Position numbers and translations under genes: made by a program | Notes under the pieces: generated by a model | What the model was told of the DNA's origin: nothing | The model's input: the letters and a program-made list of their open reading frames with translations, nothing else | Database searches by the model: none | Shown: piece by piece, positions 35,900 to 45,318 of the stretch | How positions within the stretch are numbered: position 1 is the first letter of the stretch | Layout of the letters: every line of letters starts with the position of its first letter | Assembly (NCBI RefSeq): GCF_049800835.1 | Contig: NZ_JBNAFU010000001.1 | Span: 930,001 to 994,000, forward strand | Direction of reading: 5' to 3' | Source: Dinoroseobacter sp049800835 | GTDB taxonomy: Bacteria > Pseudomonadota > Alphaproteobacteria > Rhodobacterales > Rhodobacteraceae | DNA: 64,000 nucleotides

Positions 35900-36828
35900 G
35901 CGACCTGCTGCAAGTCACTCTGCCGGTGTTTCTGGTCCTGAGCGCCGGTTACGCCGCGGTCTGGCGCGGAGTCTTCTCTGACGACAATGTCGACGCGCTG
36001 ATGCGGTTCACGCAGAATTTCGCAATTCCCTGCCTGCTGTTTGCCGCGATCTCGCGCCTTGATCTGCAGGCGACCTTCGACTGGCGGCTGCTCGTCAGTT
36101 ATTACACCGGGACGGTTGCCAGCTTCTTCATCGGGATGGCCGGAGCGCGGCTGATCTTCGGTCGCCCGATGACGGATGCCGTGGCCATCGGGTTTTGCTG
36201 CTTTTTTGCCAACACCCTTTTGCTGGGGCTGCCGATCATGAGCCGGGCTTACGGCGAAGACTCGCTGGGGCCGGTGTTCGCGATCATCTCGCTGCATGCG
36301 CCGATCGGATACCTGCTTGGGATCACGACGATGGAAATGGTGCGCAGTTCGGGCAAGGGCGTCTTTCGGACGCTCACCGACATAGTCAAACAGATCCTGC
36401 ACAACGCAATCATGATCGGTATTTTTCTGGGCTTTGTCGCCAACATCGGCCACATCACTCTGCCCGGCGTGGTGATGGAGGCGATCGACCTGATCGCGCG
36501 CGCGGGCCTGCCGGCAGCTTTGTTCGGCCTCGGCGGCGTGCTCTATCGGTACAAACCGGAGGGCGATCTGAAGGAGGTTGCTTTCATCTGCCTGACCGGG
36601 CTGGTTCTGCAACCCATCGTGGTCTGGGGCATGGCGCGCGGTGTGTTTTCGCTGAGTACCGAGGGGCTGCGGGCAGCGGTCGTTGTGGCTGCGATGGCGC
36701 CCGGCGTGAACACTTATGTGTTTGCCAACATGTACGGCGTGGCCAAGCGCGTGGCGGCAACTTCTGTCCTGCTGGGCACCGCCTTGTGCATTCTGACCAC
36801 AGCTGTCTGGCTGACGCTTCTGCCCTAG
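35896..36828 (+). CDS. AEC-family transporter (auxin efflux carrier type)
   Basis: A 310-residue inner-membrane protein with about ten helices. It starts LLQVTLPVFLVLSAGYAAVWRG and has IPCLLFAAIS and APGVNTYVFANMYGV, patterns of the AEC permeases. Substrates of this family are diverse (malate, malonate, auxin). It overlaps the upstream MBL gene by four bases and the opposing sarcosine oxidase gene by four bases at the 3' end. Confidence 0.9.
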   Translation: MSDLLQVTLPVFLVLSAGYAAVWRGVFSDDNVDALMRFTQNFAIPCLLFAAISRLDLQATFDWRLLVSYYTGTVASFFIGMAGARLIFGRPMTDAVAIGFCCFFANTLLLGLPIMSRAYGEDSLGPVFAIISLHAPIGYLLGITTMEMVRSSGKGVFRTLTDIVKQILHNAIMIGIFLGFVANIGHITLPGVVMEAIDLIARAGLPAALFGLGGVLYRYKPEGDLKEVAFICLTGLVLQPIVVWGMARGVFSLSTEGLRAAVVVAAMAPGVNTYVFANMYGVAKRVAATSVLLGTALCILTTAVWLTLLP

Positions 36829-38075
36829 TGCAGATTGTGCTGGCTGCCGGTCGCCTCCTCGTCGATCAGGTGCCCGGTCTCGAACCGGTCCAGCCTGTAG
36901 CGGGCCGCGACCTCATGCGGCTGATCGGTGGCCATCAGATGCGCCATGCACCAGCCTGAGGCCGGGACCGCCTTGAACCCTCCGTAGCACCAGCCGGCAT
37001 CCAGATAGAGCCCCTCGATCGGTGTCCGGTCGATGATGGGGGAGCCGTCGGGTGTCATGTCCATGATGCCACCCCAGCTGCGCAATACCTTCGCCTTGCC
37101 GATCATCGGCATCAGGGTCATCGCCGCCTCCATCACGTGCTCGGCCATGGGCAGGTTCCCGCGCTGCGCATAGGAGGCGTAGAAGTCCAGATCGCCGCCG
37201 AACACCAACCCTCCCTTGTCGGACTGGCTGATATAGAAATGCCCCCGACCGTAGGTCACCACATGGTCCAGCACCGGTTTCAACCCCTCGGTCACAAAAG
37301 CCTGCAAGACATGGCTTTCAATGGGCAAACGCAAGCCCGCACGCGCCGCAAGCTGCCCTGAGCGCCCGGCGACAACCATCCCGACCTTGGGCGCGAGGAT
37401 CGGACCGCGTGTAGTCTCGACCCCGGTGACCGCGCCGTTCCTGGTTGTGAAGCCGGTCACTTCGCAATTCTGGATCAGGTCCACGCCCAGCCGGTCTGCC
37501 GCGCGGGCATAACCCCAGGCCACGGCATCATGTCGCGCTGTGCCGCCGCGTGGGTGATACAGCCCGCCATAGATGGGAAACCGCGTATTCTCGAAATCAA
37601 GATAGGGCAGGATCCGTTCCACCCCGGCGCGGTCCAGCAGGATTGCATCGTCACCCTGGTTGATCATCGCGTTACCCCGCCGCGCAAAGGCATCGCGCTG
37701 GCTGTCGGAGTGGCACAGGTTGATGATCCCGCGTTGGGAGTGCATCACGTTGTAGTTCAGCTCCGCTTCCAATCCTTCCCACAGCTTGAGGGAGTGGGAA
37801 TAGAACTCCGAATTGCCCGGCAGCAGGTAATTCGCCCGCACGATTGTCGTGTTCCGCCCTATATTGCCCTGCCCAAGCGCGCCTTTTTCCAGAACGGCGA
37901 TATTGGTCATCCCGTGGGTCCGCGCCAAGTAGTAAGCGGTCGCCAGCCCGTGCCCCCCGCCACCGATCACCAGGGCATCATAGGCGGGTTTTGGCTCTGG
38001 GGTGCGCCATTTCGCGGTCCAGCCCCGGTTCCCGGTCAGACCCTGTCGAATGACTTCCCAACCGGAGTATCGCAT
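36825..38075 (-). CDS. soxB: Sarcosine oxidase beta subunit family FAD oxidoreductase
   Basis: A 416-residue flavoprotein starting at ATG 38075 (MRYSGWEVIRQGLTG). The FAD-binding GGGGHGLATAYYLA is near residue 35, and TARHDAVAWGYARAADRLG contains the His that usually bears covalent FMN. The sequence matches heterotetrameric sarcosine oxidase beta subunits. No alpha, gamma or delta subunit gene lies beside it, so it is an orphan copy, and may act in another demethylation or amine oxidation. Confidence 0.9.
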   Translation of the reverse strand: MRYSGWEVIRQGLTGNRGWTAKWRTPEPKPAYDALVIGGGGHGLATAYYLARTHGMTNIAVLEKGALGQGNIGRNTTIVRANYLLPGNSEFYSHSLKLWEGLEAELNYNVMHSQRGIINLCHSDSQRDAFARRGNAMINQGDDAILLDRAGVERILPYLDFENTRFPIYGGLYHPRGGTARHDAVAWGYARAADRLGVDLIQNCEVTGFTTRNGAVTGVETTRGPILAPKVGMVVAGRSGQLAARAGLRLPIESHVLQAFVTEGLKPVLDHVVTYGRGHFYISQSDKGGLVFGGDLDFYASYAQRGNLPMAEHVMEAAMTLMPMIGKAKVLRSWGGIMDMTPDGSPIIDRTPIEGLYLDAGWCYGGFKAVPASGWCMAHLMATDQPHEVAARYRLDRFETGHLIDEEATGSQHNLH

Positions 38076-38606
38076 GCATCCCTCCTGCGGCGGTGCGTGA
38101 ACTCTAGCAGGTGAAAACACGGCATCTGAACCCGCAAAACGTCAAAAGCCCGCCGTTTTGCGACGGGTGCGGTTCCGTCGAGAAACCCGATTACGTCGGG
38201 CAATGTGGCGGAAATGTGGCGAGTACGCTGACCAGCTGTGGATAAACCCCATCGCGCATTGTTTCTGCGCCGGGTCAGGTGCCCCCGGTTTCCGCGATAT
38301 TGACCGCCATTGCGACACGCGCCGAGCAACGGCGCTGGTGGGTGTCAGAATCCAAGGCGTGGAAACACTCCGTTGTGCATTCCGAGATGAAAACAACTAA
38401 GTCATTGATTTTACGTTGATTAACAAAGGGTTAACCATGACCCCGCAGCAATGATTAACCATCTGTATTCATTTGGTTTTAACAGTTCGGCGCGGATTCC
38501 TTGTTTGTCGCATCAAAAGTCAAACAATCGCCCGATTCATTTGGGAAAAGCAGGGGTGGTCCTAGGCGGACTCCGATGTTCGGTGTCGATTGGGAGAGTA
38601 ACTGGA
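38076..38606. other. Intergenic region between soxB and the Tad-like genes
   Basis: No convincing gene. It is AT-richer than its surroundings. It holds an inverted repeat GCAAAACG/CGTTTTGC (38134-38161) upstream of soxB and a perfect CtrA site (38420-38435) upstream of the Tad genes. A second TTAACCAT half-site follows at 38455-38462. Confidence 0.7.
38420..38435 (+). promoter_or_regulatory. CtrA-binding site upstream of Tad-type pilus genes
   Basis: TTAACAAAGGGTTAAC is an exact match to the alphaproteobacterial CtrA consensus TTAA-N7-TTAAC. It is about 170 bases before the first Tad-like gene. CtrA controls pili, flagella and gene transfer agents in Rhodobacterales. Confidence 0.7.
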
Positions 38607-40265
38607 ATGACGATGCATATTTGTTCTTACAAGCGTTTCATCGCGCGCGCTGCCCAAAGCGCTCGTACCTTTCGGCAGTCCGAAGAGGGCACGCTCACAG
38701 CGTTCTCACTATATATCTTCATCGGGATGTTCATGGTCTGTGGCCTGACCATCGACCTCATGCGCTACGAAGCTGTGCGCACCAGGCTACAATCCACCAC
38801 CGACCGCGCCGTGCTTGCTGCGGCGGACCTCGACAACACCCAGGGTGCGAAGGAAGTCGTGGAAGACTATTTCGCGAAAGCCGGAATGTCAGAGTTCCTC
38901 AAGGGTGTGAATGTCGATCAGGGCCTCAACTACAAGGAAGTCACCGCGGTCGTGGAAGCAAAGATTCCGACGTGGTTCATGAACATGTCCGGCATTTATG
39001 AACTGGACGCGTTTGCGCAGTCCAAGGCCGAGGAGCGTATTCAGAACATCGAGATTTCGCTGGTGCTCGACATCTCCGGCTCGATGCGTGGAACCAAGAA
39101 CGCCAACATGATCACGGCGGCCAACGAGTTCGTGGCCACCATCATGGAAGCCAACAACAACCTTGCCGCAGACGGCACGGGCCTCGCGGCGGTATCGATC
39201 ATTCCGTATAATGCATCGGTCAGCGCGCCCGATTACCTGCTCAACCAGTACAACGTCAAAAACCATCAGACGTTTTCGAACTGCGTGCGGTTTGCGCCCA
39301 ACGATTTCAATTCACTTTCGGTCAGCACGTCGCTGCTGCTGGATCGCCTGTCGCACTTTGACCGGAACAACAGCAACCTGAACGAAGTCAACGATCAGTT
39401 CCTGCTGAAACGGCCCTGGTGCCCGACAAGCGGTGCCGAAGACATCCTGCCGCTGTCGACCAACCTCGGGGACCTGCAAGCCAAAATCAGCTCGCTCGGG
39501 GCCGAAGGCAACACTGCAACCGACCTTGGCATGAAGTGGGCCGCAGCGTTGCTGGACCCGAATTCGCAAGGCATGGTGTCCAACCTCGTCAACAACAACG
39601 TGCTGGATGCGCGCCTCGATGGCCGTCCCGAGCCTTACGATGACATTGAAACCATCAAGGTCGTGGTACTGATGACGGACGGTGCGAACACTTCGCAGTA
39701 TGACCTGAAATCCGAGTTCAAGGGCACCATGTCCCCGGTGTGGTATTCCGCCAACAACGATCGCTACTACGTCTACTTCGAGAACCGTGCCGACAACGGC
39801 GATCGCCCATGGTGGGATACCGGTCGTCGCCCCGACCAGGACACCAACGGCAATGACGAGGAAGACGGCTGGTGGCGCTGGAACCTGCCGAGCAGCGCAA
39901 ACGATGCGGTGCAGCTGAGCCACACGGACCTCTTCTCGAATTTCAGCGTGCGCTACATCTCCGAGTTCTTCTTCCGGGTCGAAAACGACAGTCAGAAGTC
40001 TCTGCGCCAGAAATATCGCAATGCCTGGTATACCTATGCCGGCAACACCTCTGCGGACAACTACACCAAGAGCCTGTGCACCTTGCTGAAGAATCAGAAC
40101 GTCCAGATCTTCACGATCGGGTTTGAAGCCCCGCAGCGTGGTCAGGACCTGATGAGCGCCTGCGCGACCTCACCCAGCCACTACTATGATGTGAACGGTG
40201 TCGAGATTTCCGAAGCGTTCAGCTCGATCGCAAACACGATCCAGCAGCTGAGGTTGGCGCTATGA
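38607..40265 (+). CDS. TadG-like pilus assembly protein with vWA domain
   Basis: A 552-residue protein. An N-terminal Tad-type membrane helix lies at residues 30-50 (GTLTAFSLYIFIGMFMVCGL) after EE, a pseudopilin-like feature. A vWA domain begins with VLDISGSM (metal-site Asp155, Ser157, Ser159) and continues with VVLMTDGANT. ATG 38607 has GGGAGAG about ten bases upstream; an in-frame start at 38451 lacks support. It overlaps the next TadE-like gene by four bases (ATGA). Confidence 0.88.
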   Translation: MTMHICSYKRFIARAAQSARTFRQSEEGTLTAFSLYIFIGMFMVCGLTIDLMRYEAVRTRLQSTTDRAVLAAADLDNTQGAKEVVEDYFAKAGMSEFLKGVNVDQGLNYKEVTAVVEAKIPTWFMNMSGIYELDAFAQSKAEERIQNIEISLVLDISGSMRGTKNANMITAANEFVATIMEANNNLAADGTGLAAVSIIPYNASVSAPDYLLNQYNVKNHQTFSNCVRFAPNDFNSLSVSTSLLLDRLSHFDRNNSNLNEVNDQFLLKRPWCPTSGAEDILPLSTNLGDLQAKISSLGAEGNTATDLGMKWAAALLDPNSQGMVSNLVNNNVLDARLDGRPEPYDDIETIKVVVLMTDGANTSQYDLKSEFKGTMSPVWYSANNDRYYVYFENRADNGDRPWWDTGRRPDQDTNGNDEEDGWWRWNLPSSANDAVQLSHTDLFSNFSVRYISEFFFRVENDSQKSLRQKYRNAWYTYAGNTSADNYTKSLCTLLKNQNVQIFTIGFEAPQRGQDLMSACATSPSHYYDVNGVEISEAFSSIANTIQQLRLAL

Positions 40266-40786
40266 TCTCGCGTATCCGCAAGTTCTGGTCGCGGGACGAG
40301 GACGGCACCGCGACGGTGGAATTCGTCATCGTGTTCCCGCTGATCATGGCCGTCTTCATGTCGACCTTTGAACTGGCGATGCTGACGGCGAAGTACACGA
40401 TGCTGGACCGAGCCCTCGATCAGACGATGCGGGACGTTCGGCTCAGTTCCGGCAACCCGCTGTCCTCGCAGGATGTGAAGAACTCGATCTGCAACCGCGC
40501 GCTGCTGATCAAGGATTGTCACGCTGAACTCGTGGTGGAGATGACGGATATTCTGCCCCCTGTCTGGACGTGGCCCACGACAACGACGTCCTGTGCCAAC
40601 CGGGGCAACGGCACGCTGCCGGTCGTGAACTACACGCAAGCCACATCAAACAAGCTTGTTCTGGTGCGGGCGTGCGCACTGGTTGATCCCTGGTTCCCGC
40701 TAACGGGTCTGGGGATGCAACTGACCAAAGATCCGTCAGGGGCGTTCCAGATGACATCCGTATCGGCCTTCGTGGCCGAACCGTAA
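40262..40786 (+). CDS. TadE/TadF-like pseudopilin protein
   Basis: A 174-residue protein with RDEDGTATVEFVIVFPLIMA near residues 12-31: the E and the following hydrophobic helix are the TadE pseudopilin signature. The C-terminal periplasmic part has four or more cysteines. It is coupled to the TadG-like gene by an ATGA overlap. Confidence 0.88.
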   Translation: MISRIRKFWSRDEDGTATVEFVIVFPLIMAVFMSTFELAMLTAKYTMLDRALDQTMRDVRLSSGNPLSSQDVKNSICNRALLIKDCHAELVVEMTDILPPVWTWPTTTTSCANRGNGTLPVVNYTQATSNKLVLVRACALVDPWFPLTGLGMQLTKDPSGAFQMTSVSAFVAEP

Positions 40787-40801
40787 GAGAGTGAGTGTGT
40801 T

Positions 40802-41380
40802 ATGTACCGGTTTCGCCTGAAGCCCCTGTTCCGCAGGTTCGCCCGTGAAGAAAAGGGCGCTGTGATCGCCGAATTCCTGTTCGCCATGTGCTGGCTCTGC
40901 TGGTGGTACGTCGCGGCCTTTGCATTCTTCGACGGCTTCCGGCAGTACAACGCCTCGATCAAGGCAACCTACACGGTTGGGGATATTCTGTCCCGCCAGA
41001 TGTTTCCGGTCGACAGCAATTATCTTGAAGGCCTCAAGGGTCTTTACGAGTACTCCATCAAGTTCGGAAGCCTGCCGGAACTTCGGTACTCCTCCATCCG
41101 GTGGGTCGACAACCCGGGCCAGTACGAAGTGCACTGGTCGTATGCAACGGGGTCAAAGCCGACCCTGACAAATGCTGACATGCTGGAAATGCAGGCAAAA
41201 CTGCCCATCCTGACCGACAATGAGCATGTTATACTGGTGGAAAGCAGCTCGATCTATCAGACGCTCTTTACAGTGGGCGTCCGCGAAGGTCTGGAGTTCA
41301 ACAACTTCATGGTGACGTCCCCGCGTTTCTCGCCACGACTGGAATATGAACTCTCCGACGGCACGCTGGCAGGCAGCTGA
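40802..41380 (+). CDS. TadE/TadF-like pseudopilin protein, second copy
   Basis: A 192-residue protein with the same N-terminal plan, REEKGAVIAEFLFAMCWLCW, one helix and a periplasmic domain. It lies 15 bases after the first TadE-like gene. No prepilin peptidase or TadA ATPase gene is in the window, so the main tad operon must be elsewhere. Confidence 0.85.
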   Translation: MYRFRLKPLFRRFAREEKGAVIAEFLFAMCWLCWWYVAAFAFFDGFRQYNASIKATYTVGDILSRQMFPVDSNYLEGLKGLYEYSIKFGSLPELRYSSIRWVDNPGQYEVHWSYATGSKPTLTNADMLEMQAKLPILTDNEHVILVESSSIYQTLFTVGVREGLEFNNFMVTSPRFSPRLEYELSDGTLAGS

Positions 41381-41869
41381 TCAAGGCGTATCGCGACGCA
41401 CAAGCATGGTCGCTAGCGTCTCGGCCATGATGTTGGCGTCCACCTTGTTGGTGACGCCTCCAATACCCATCAGGTGCCCCCATCGCCACCACAGCCCCGG
41501 CGCCCAGCCCCGGGGTTGTTTCGTCTTGAGACGCAGAAGGAACCCGTTGGAGGGTTTGAAGGCAAAGGCGCCCCGCTCAACCGCACGAATATCGGCCAGA
41601 TCGACCAGTCTCACACCATCCGCGCTGAAAAGACCGTCCTCGCGGAGGTGAAGGCTCTGGGCTGTTGCCTTTCCGGTGGCATTGGCCAAGACCAGCGTTG
41701 CCAGAGCAAACCCCCACAGAAACACATGCCAGCCCAGAGCAGCCGGTGGTTGAAACACCGCGACCCAAGCCAGCAAACCGGTCAGCAGGTACAGCATCGC
41801 CAAGGCGAGATAACGTTTCAACGGCACGGGTTTCAGTTCGATGACTGGCCCGGCGGGTGTTTGCGACAT
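41381..41869 (-). CDS. Membrane protein with two helices and PH-like tail
   Basis: A 162-residue protein. Two hydrophobic spans at about residues 19-38 and 45-63 are followed by a beta-rich domain (SLHLREDGLFSADGVRLVDL and AVERGAFAFKPSNGFLLRLK) of the bacterial PH-like type. It converges with the pilus genes with no bases between stops. Function unknown. Confidence 0.8.
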   Translation of the reverse strand: MSQTPAGPVIELKPVPLKRYLALAMLYLLTGLLAWVAVFQPPAALGWHVFLWGFALATLVLANATGKATAQSLHLREDGLFSADGVRLVDLADIRAVERGAFAFKPSNGFLLRLKTKQPRGWAPGLWWRWGHLMGIGGVTNKVDANIMAETLATMLVRRDTP

Positions 41870-41902
41870 GCCTCTTCCTTCTGGCGTAGGATCCGCGCGC
41901 GC

Positions 41903-42508
41903 CTAGGCGGTGACCGGCGCCTGCACCCCGACAGCCTTGCGCACCATGTCCCAATAGATGTTCTGAATGTCTTCCCGGTCGAGGCGCCCATCCTCGCGAA
42001 ACCAGGTCGTCAGCCCCGTCAGCATCGCGATCAGTCCCATCGTTGCCAACTTGGTATCGGGCACTTCGAAATCACCGCTCGCCTGCCCGCGCCTCAAGAT
42101 TGTCTCCAGCAGGGTTTCGTACTGCCTGCGCAGTCCTTCGATGACGGCAAAATTCTCTGGCGTGAGGTTCCGCAACTCCATGTACGAGACAAACACCGCC
42201 TCCGCCCGGTCGAGGTGAAACTCGATGTGGAATCGCGCAAATGCCTCCAGCGCGCGCTCCGGGGCACCGGTCAGGTCGACACGTGTGACCGCCTCAAGCA
42301 ATTCATCCATATGCGCTTTCATGAGGTCGAACAGCAACGTTTGCTTGTCCGGCGTATACAGATACAACGCCCCCGCCTGCACACCAACCTCGCGGGCGAT
42401 CTGGCGCATGGAGACGGCCGCAAAGCCGTGACGCGCGATCAGACTGCGCGCCGCGGCGCGTACGCGCGGGCCGGTAATGTCGGAATGCGATCCAGTTTTG
42501 CGTGCCAT
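41903..42508 (-). CDS. TetR-family transcriptional regulator
   Basis: A 201-residue regulator. The N-terminal helix-turn-helix runs RVRAAARSLIARHGFAAVSM then IAREVGVQAGALYLYTPDKQ. The C-terminal domain binds an unknown ligand. I choose ATG 42508 because the next in-frame ATG (42538) would put the operator at 42524-42537 inside the gene. Autoregulation by that operator is likely. Confidence 0.9.
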   Translation of the reverse strand: MARKTGSHSDITGPRVRAAARSLIARHGFAAVSMRQIAREVGVQAGALYLYTPDKQTLLFDLMKAHMDELLEAVTRVDLTGAPERALEAFARFHIEFHLDRAEAVFVSYMELRNLTPENFAVIEGLRRQYETLLETILRRGQASGDFEVPDTKLATMGLIAMLTGLTTWFREDGRLDREDIQNIYWDMVRKAVGVQAPVTA

Positions 42509-42523
42509 GCTCGCGAGCCTATG

Positions 42524-42537
42524 TGAACGGACGTTCA
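42524..42537. promoter_or_regulatory. Palindromic operator of the TetR regulator
   Basis: TGAACGGACGTTCA has perfect TGAACG/CGTTCA half-sites around GA. It lies 15 bases before the TetR start and 66 bases before the lipoprotein gene at 42604, so it could control both. Confidence 0.6.
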
Positions 42538-42603
42538 ATTCCTAGGACGAAATCCCGGTTTACCCGATTGCCTGCTGCGGCGGCCACACGATAGGAAGAG
42601 GGC

Positions 42604-42843
42604 ATGCGCCTGCGATACACCCTGTTTCCCGCCATCATGTCGCTTTTCGCGATGAGCGGATGTGCCCCGCCGGAGGCGCTGGCCGTGGACATCACGCCCG
42701 AATCCCGGGACGCGCCCCGGCCGAAGATCGCGCCGCTCGGCCCTCTGTTGCAAGCGCCCGATCCGCGTCTCACGTCAGAGGATGCCGACCGGCTGATGGC
42801 CCGGGCACGGGCGGCACAATCCCGGGCGGATGCCGTACGCTGA
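42604..42843 (+). CDS. Small lipoprotein
   Basis: A 79-residue protein with a lipoprotein signal ending SLFAMSGC (lipid Cys20). The mature part is Pro- and Ala-rich and ends in a charged helix (DADRLMARARAAQSRADAVR). No domain is recognised. It lies between the TetR gene, divergent, and hom. Confidence 0.75.
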   Translation: MRLRYTLFPAIMSLFAMSGCAPPEALAVDITPESRDAPRPKIAPLGPLLQAPDPRLTSEDADRLMARARAAQSRADAVR

Positions 42844-42935
42844 CCCATCGCTTTGACGCGTTGCGCCCGCCCCCCCAATTGGCTAGACGGGCGCAACATC
42901 CTTTCGTCCCTGTCACGATCGCCTGGAGGCCCCGC

Positions 42936-44222
42936 ATGACCACCCCCCTTCGCCTAGGCATTGCCGGGCTTGGCACCGTGGGCGCAGGCGTAGCCAAAAT
43001 CGTCGCCGCAAAATCCAATCTTCTGGCCGCCCGTGCCGGTCGACCGGTGGTCATCTCGGGCGTTTCGGCGCGCACGCGCGACAAGGATCGCGGTGTCGAC
43101 CTGTCAGGCTACGCCTGGGAGGATGATCCGGTGGCGCTTGCAACACGTGACGACGTTGATGTGTTCGTCGAATTGATGGGGGGCGCGGACGGCCCTGCGA
43201 AAGACGCCACCGAAGCGGCAATCGCCGCTGGAAAACAGGTGGTTACAGCCAACAAGGCCATGCTGGCGCTTCACGGTCAGCACCTTGCCGAGACAGCTGA
43301 ACGCGCCGGGGTGGCCCTCCGGTTCGAGGCAGCCGTTGCGGGCGGAATACCGGTGGTCAAGGCCCTGACCGAAGGACTGGCCGGCAACCAGATCACCCGG
43401 GTAATGGGCGTGATGAACGGCACCTGCAACTACATCCTCACACGTATGGAAACAGCCGGTCTTCCCTATGAGGAAGTGTTCGCCGAAGCCGACGCGCTGG
43501 GGTATCTGGAAGCGGACCCGACGCTTGATGTCGGCGGGATCGACGCCGGGCACAAACTGGCGATCCTTGCCTCGATCGCGTTCGGGACACAGGTGAATTT
43601 TGGCGCGATGCAGCTCGAAGGGATCGAACGCATCACCATCGAGGATATCCGCCAGGCCGCTGACATGGGCTACCGCATCAAACTGCTGGGCGTTGCACAG
43701 ATGACCGGTCGCGGGCTGGAACAGCGCATGTCTCCGTGCCTTGTTCCCGCAGACTCCCCGCTGGGTCAGTTGGAGGGGGGCACGAACATGGTTGTCCTCG
43801 AAGGGGACGCGGTCGGCCAGATCGTGCTGCGCGGTCCCGGCGCCGGCGAAGGCCCCACGGCTTCGGCGGTTTTGTCTGACGTGATGGACATCGCGCGCGG
43901 CGACCGGATTTCGACCTTCGGTCAGCCCGCGGCGGATCTTGAACCTGCCGTCGGTGCCCAGACGGCCGTCCCGGCGCGGTACTACCTGCGGCTGGAGTTG
44001 CTGGACAAACCGGGGGCCCTGGCAAAAGTGGCGACGGTTCTCGGACAGGCCGGGGTCTCCATCGACCGGATGCGACAGTACGCGCACGAGGAAACCTCTG
44101 CCCCGGTTCTGATCGTGACGCACAAGACCGATCGCGCCTCCCTCGATCACGCGCTGGATGCGTTGCCGGGCACCGGTGTTCTGTCTGGACAGCCGGTGGC
44201 CATCCGGATCGAACAGGTGTGA
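42936..44222 (+). CDS. hom: Homoserine dehydrogenase
   Basis: A 428-residue enzyme reducing aspartate semialdehyde to homoserine in threonine and methionine synthesis. GIAGLGTVGAGV is the nucleotide-binding loop; VMGVMNGTCNYILTRME and DVGGIDAGHKLAIL are active-site signatures. The C-terminal ACT domain begins YYLRLELLDKPGALAKV. ATG 42936 has GGAGG seven bases upstream. Confidence 0.97.
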   Translation: MTTPLRLGIAGLGTVGAGVAKIVAAKSNLLAARAGRPVVISGVSARTRDKDRGVDLSGYAWEDDPVALATRDDVDVFVELMGGADGPAKDATEAAIAAGKQVVTANKAMLALHGQHLAETAERAGVALRFEAAVAGGIPVVKALTEGLAGNQITRVMGVMNGTCNYILTRMETAGLPYEEVFAEADALGYLEADPTLDVGGIDAGHKLAILASIAFGTQVNFGAMQLEGIERITIEDIRQAADMGYRIKLLGVAQMTGRGLEQRMSPCLVPADSPLGQLEGGTNMVVLEGDAVGQIVLRGPGAGEGPTASAVLSDVMDIARGDRISTFGQPAADLEPAVGAQTAVPARYYLRLELLDKPGALAKVATVLGQAGVSIDRMRQYAHEETSAPVLIVTHKTDRASLDHALDALPGTGVLSGQPVAIRIEQV

Positions 44223-44345
44223 TCGGCGGAGGGCTGTTGCGATAGCGCACGGCACCGGCAAGACCGCCATCCGGGCGCTTTCCATTCGGGGCGCGGACAG
44301 GTATGCCAAGAGGCGACTGGACGACGTTTTTGCACAAGGTGCCTC

Positions 44346-45317
44346 ATGACAAATTCTCCCGATTTCAATGACCGTATGCTTTCTCTGGGGCTTGCCCGCG
44401 TGGCCGAACAGGCTGCCCTTGCCTCTGCCAAGCTGATCGGTCGCGGCGACGAGAAAGCTGCCGACCAGGCTGCCGTCAACGCCATGCGTGATCAGTTGAA
44501 CATGCTCGACATCAAGGGCGTTGTGGTCATCGGCGAAGGGGAACGGGACGAAGCGCCGATGCTTTACATCGGCGAGGAAGTCGGCTCTGGAAACGGACCG
44601 GAGGTCGACATCGCGCTCGACCCTCTGGAAGGCACCACATTGACCGCCAAGGACATGCCGAACGCGCTGACCGTCATCGCGATGGGCCCGCGCGGGTCCA
44701 TGTTGCACGCCCCTGACGTGTATATGGACAAGCTGGCAATCGGCCCCGGATATGCCCCGGACACCGTGACGATGGATATGTCGCCCGGAGAACGCGTCCA
44801 CGCATTGGCAAAAGCCAAGGGCGGCGACCCGTCGGACATCACTGTCTGCGTTCTGGAACGCCCGCGCCATCAGGATGTCATCGCGGAAATCCGCGAAACC
44901 GGCGCTGCGATCCGCCTGATCACCGATGGGGACGTGGCGGGTGTCATCCACTGTGCCGAGGCAGCGATCACAGGGATCGACATGTATATGGGCGAAGGCG
45001 GTGCGCCGGAGGGCGTTCTGGCCTCTGCCGCGCTGAAATGCATGGGCGGTCAGATGTATGGCAGATTGCTGTTCCGCAACGACGATGAAATCGGGCGCGC
45101 CCGCAAGGCCGGGATCGAGGATCTGGATCGGGTGTATACCCGCGACGAACTGGTTCGCAATGACGTCATCTTTGCCGCGACCGGTGTGACCGACGGTTCC
45201 GTCGTCTCCGGCATCAAGCGCGAGGTCGGGTATCTGACGACCGAAACCATTCTCATGCGCTCCAAGACCGGGTCCGTGCGCCGTATGACCTATCGGAACC
45301 CGACCAGCGCCATGTGA
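44346..45317 (+). CDS. glpX: Class II fructose-1,6-bisphosphatase
   Basis: A 323-residue GlpX-type phosphatase of gluconeogenesis and the Calvin cycle. GEGERDEAPMLYIGEEVG and ALDPLEGTTLTAKDMPN hold the metal-binding residues. It lies 123 bases after hom and one base before recJ, so transcription with recJ is likely. Confidence 0.96.
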   Translation: MTNSPDFNDRMLSLGLARVAEQAALASAKLIGRGDEKAADQAAVNAMRDQLNMLDIKGVVVIGEGERDEAPMLYIGEEVGSGNGPEVDIALDPLEGTTLTAKDMPNALTVIAMGPRGSMLHAPDVYMDKLAIGPGYAPDTVTMDMSPGERVHALAKAKGGDPSDITVCVLERPRHQDVIAEIRETGAAIRLITDGDVAGVIHCAEAAITGIDMYMGEGGAPEGVLASAALKCMGGQMYGRLLFRNDDEIGRARKAGIEDLDRVYTRDELVRNDVIFAATGVTDGSVVSGIKREVGYLTTETILMRSKTGSVRRMTYRNPTSAM

Positions 45318-45318
45318 G

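Noticed and set aside
43104..44951. Long minus-strand frame of 615 residues
   Set aside because: Antisense to hom and glpX, both certain.
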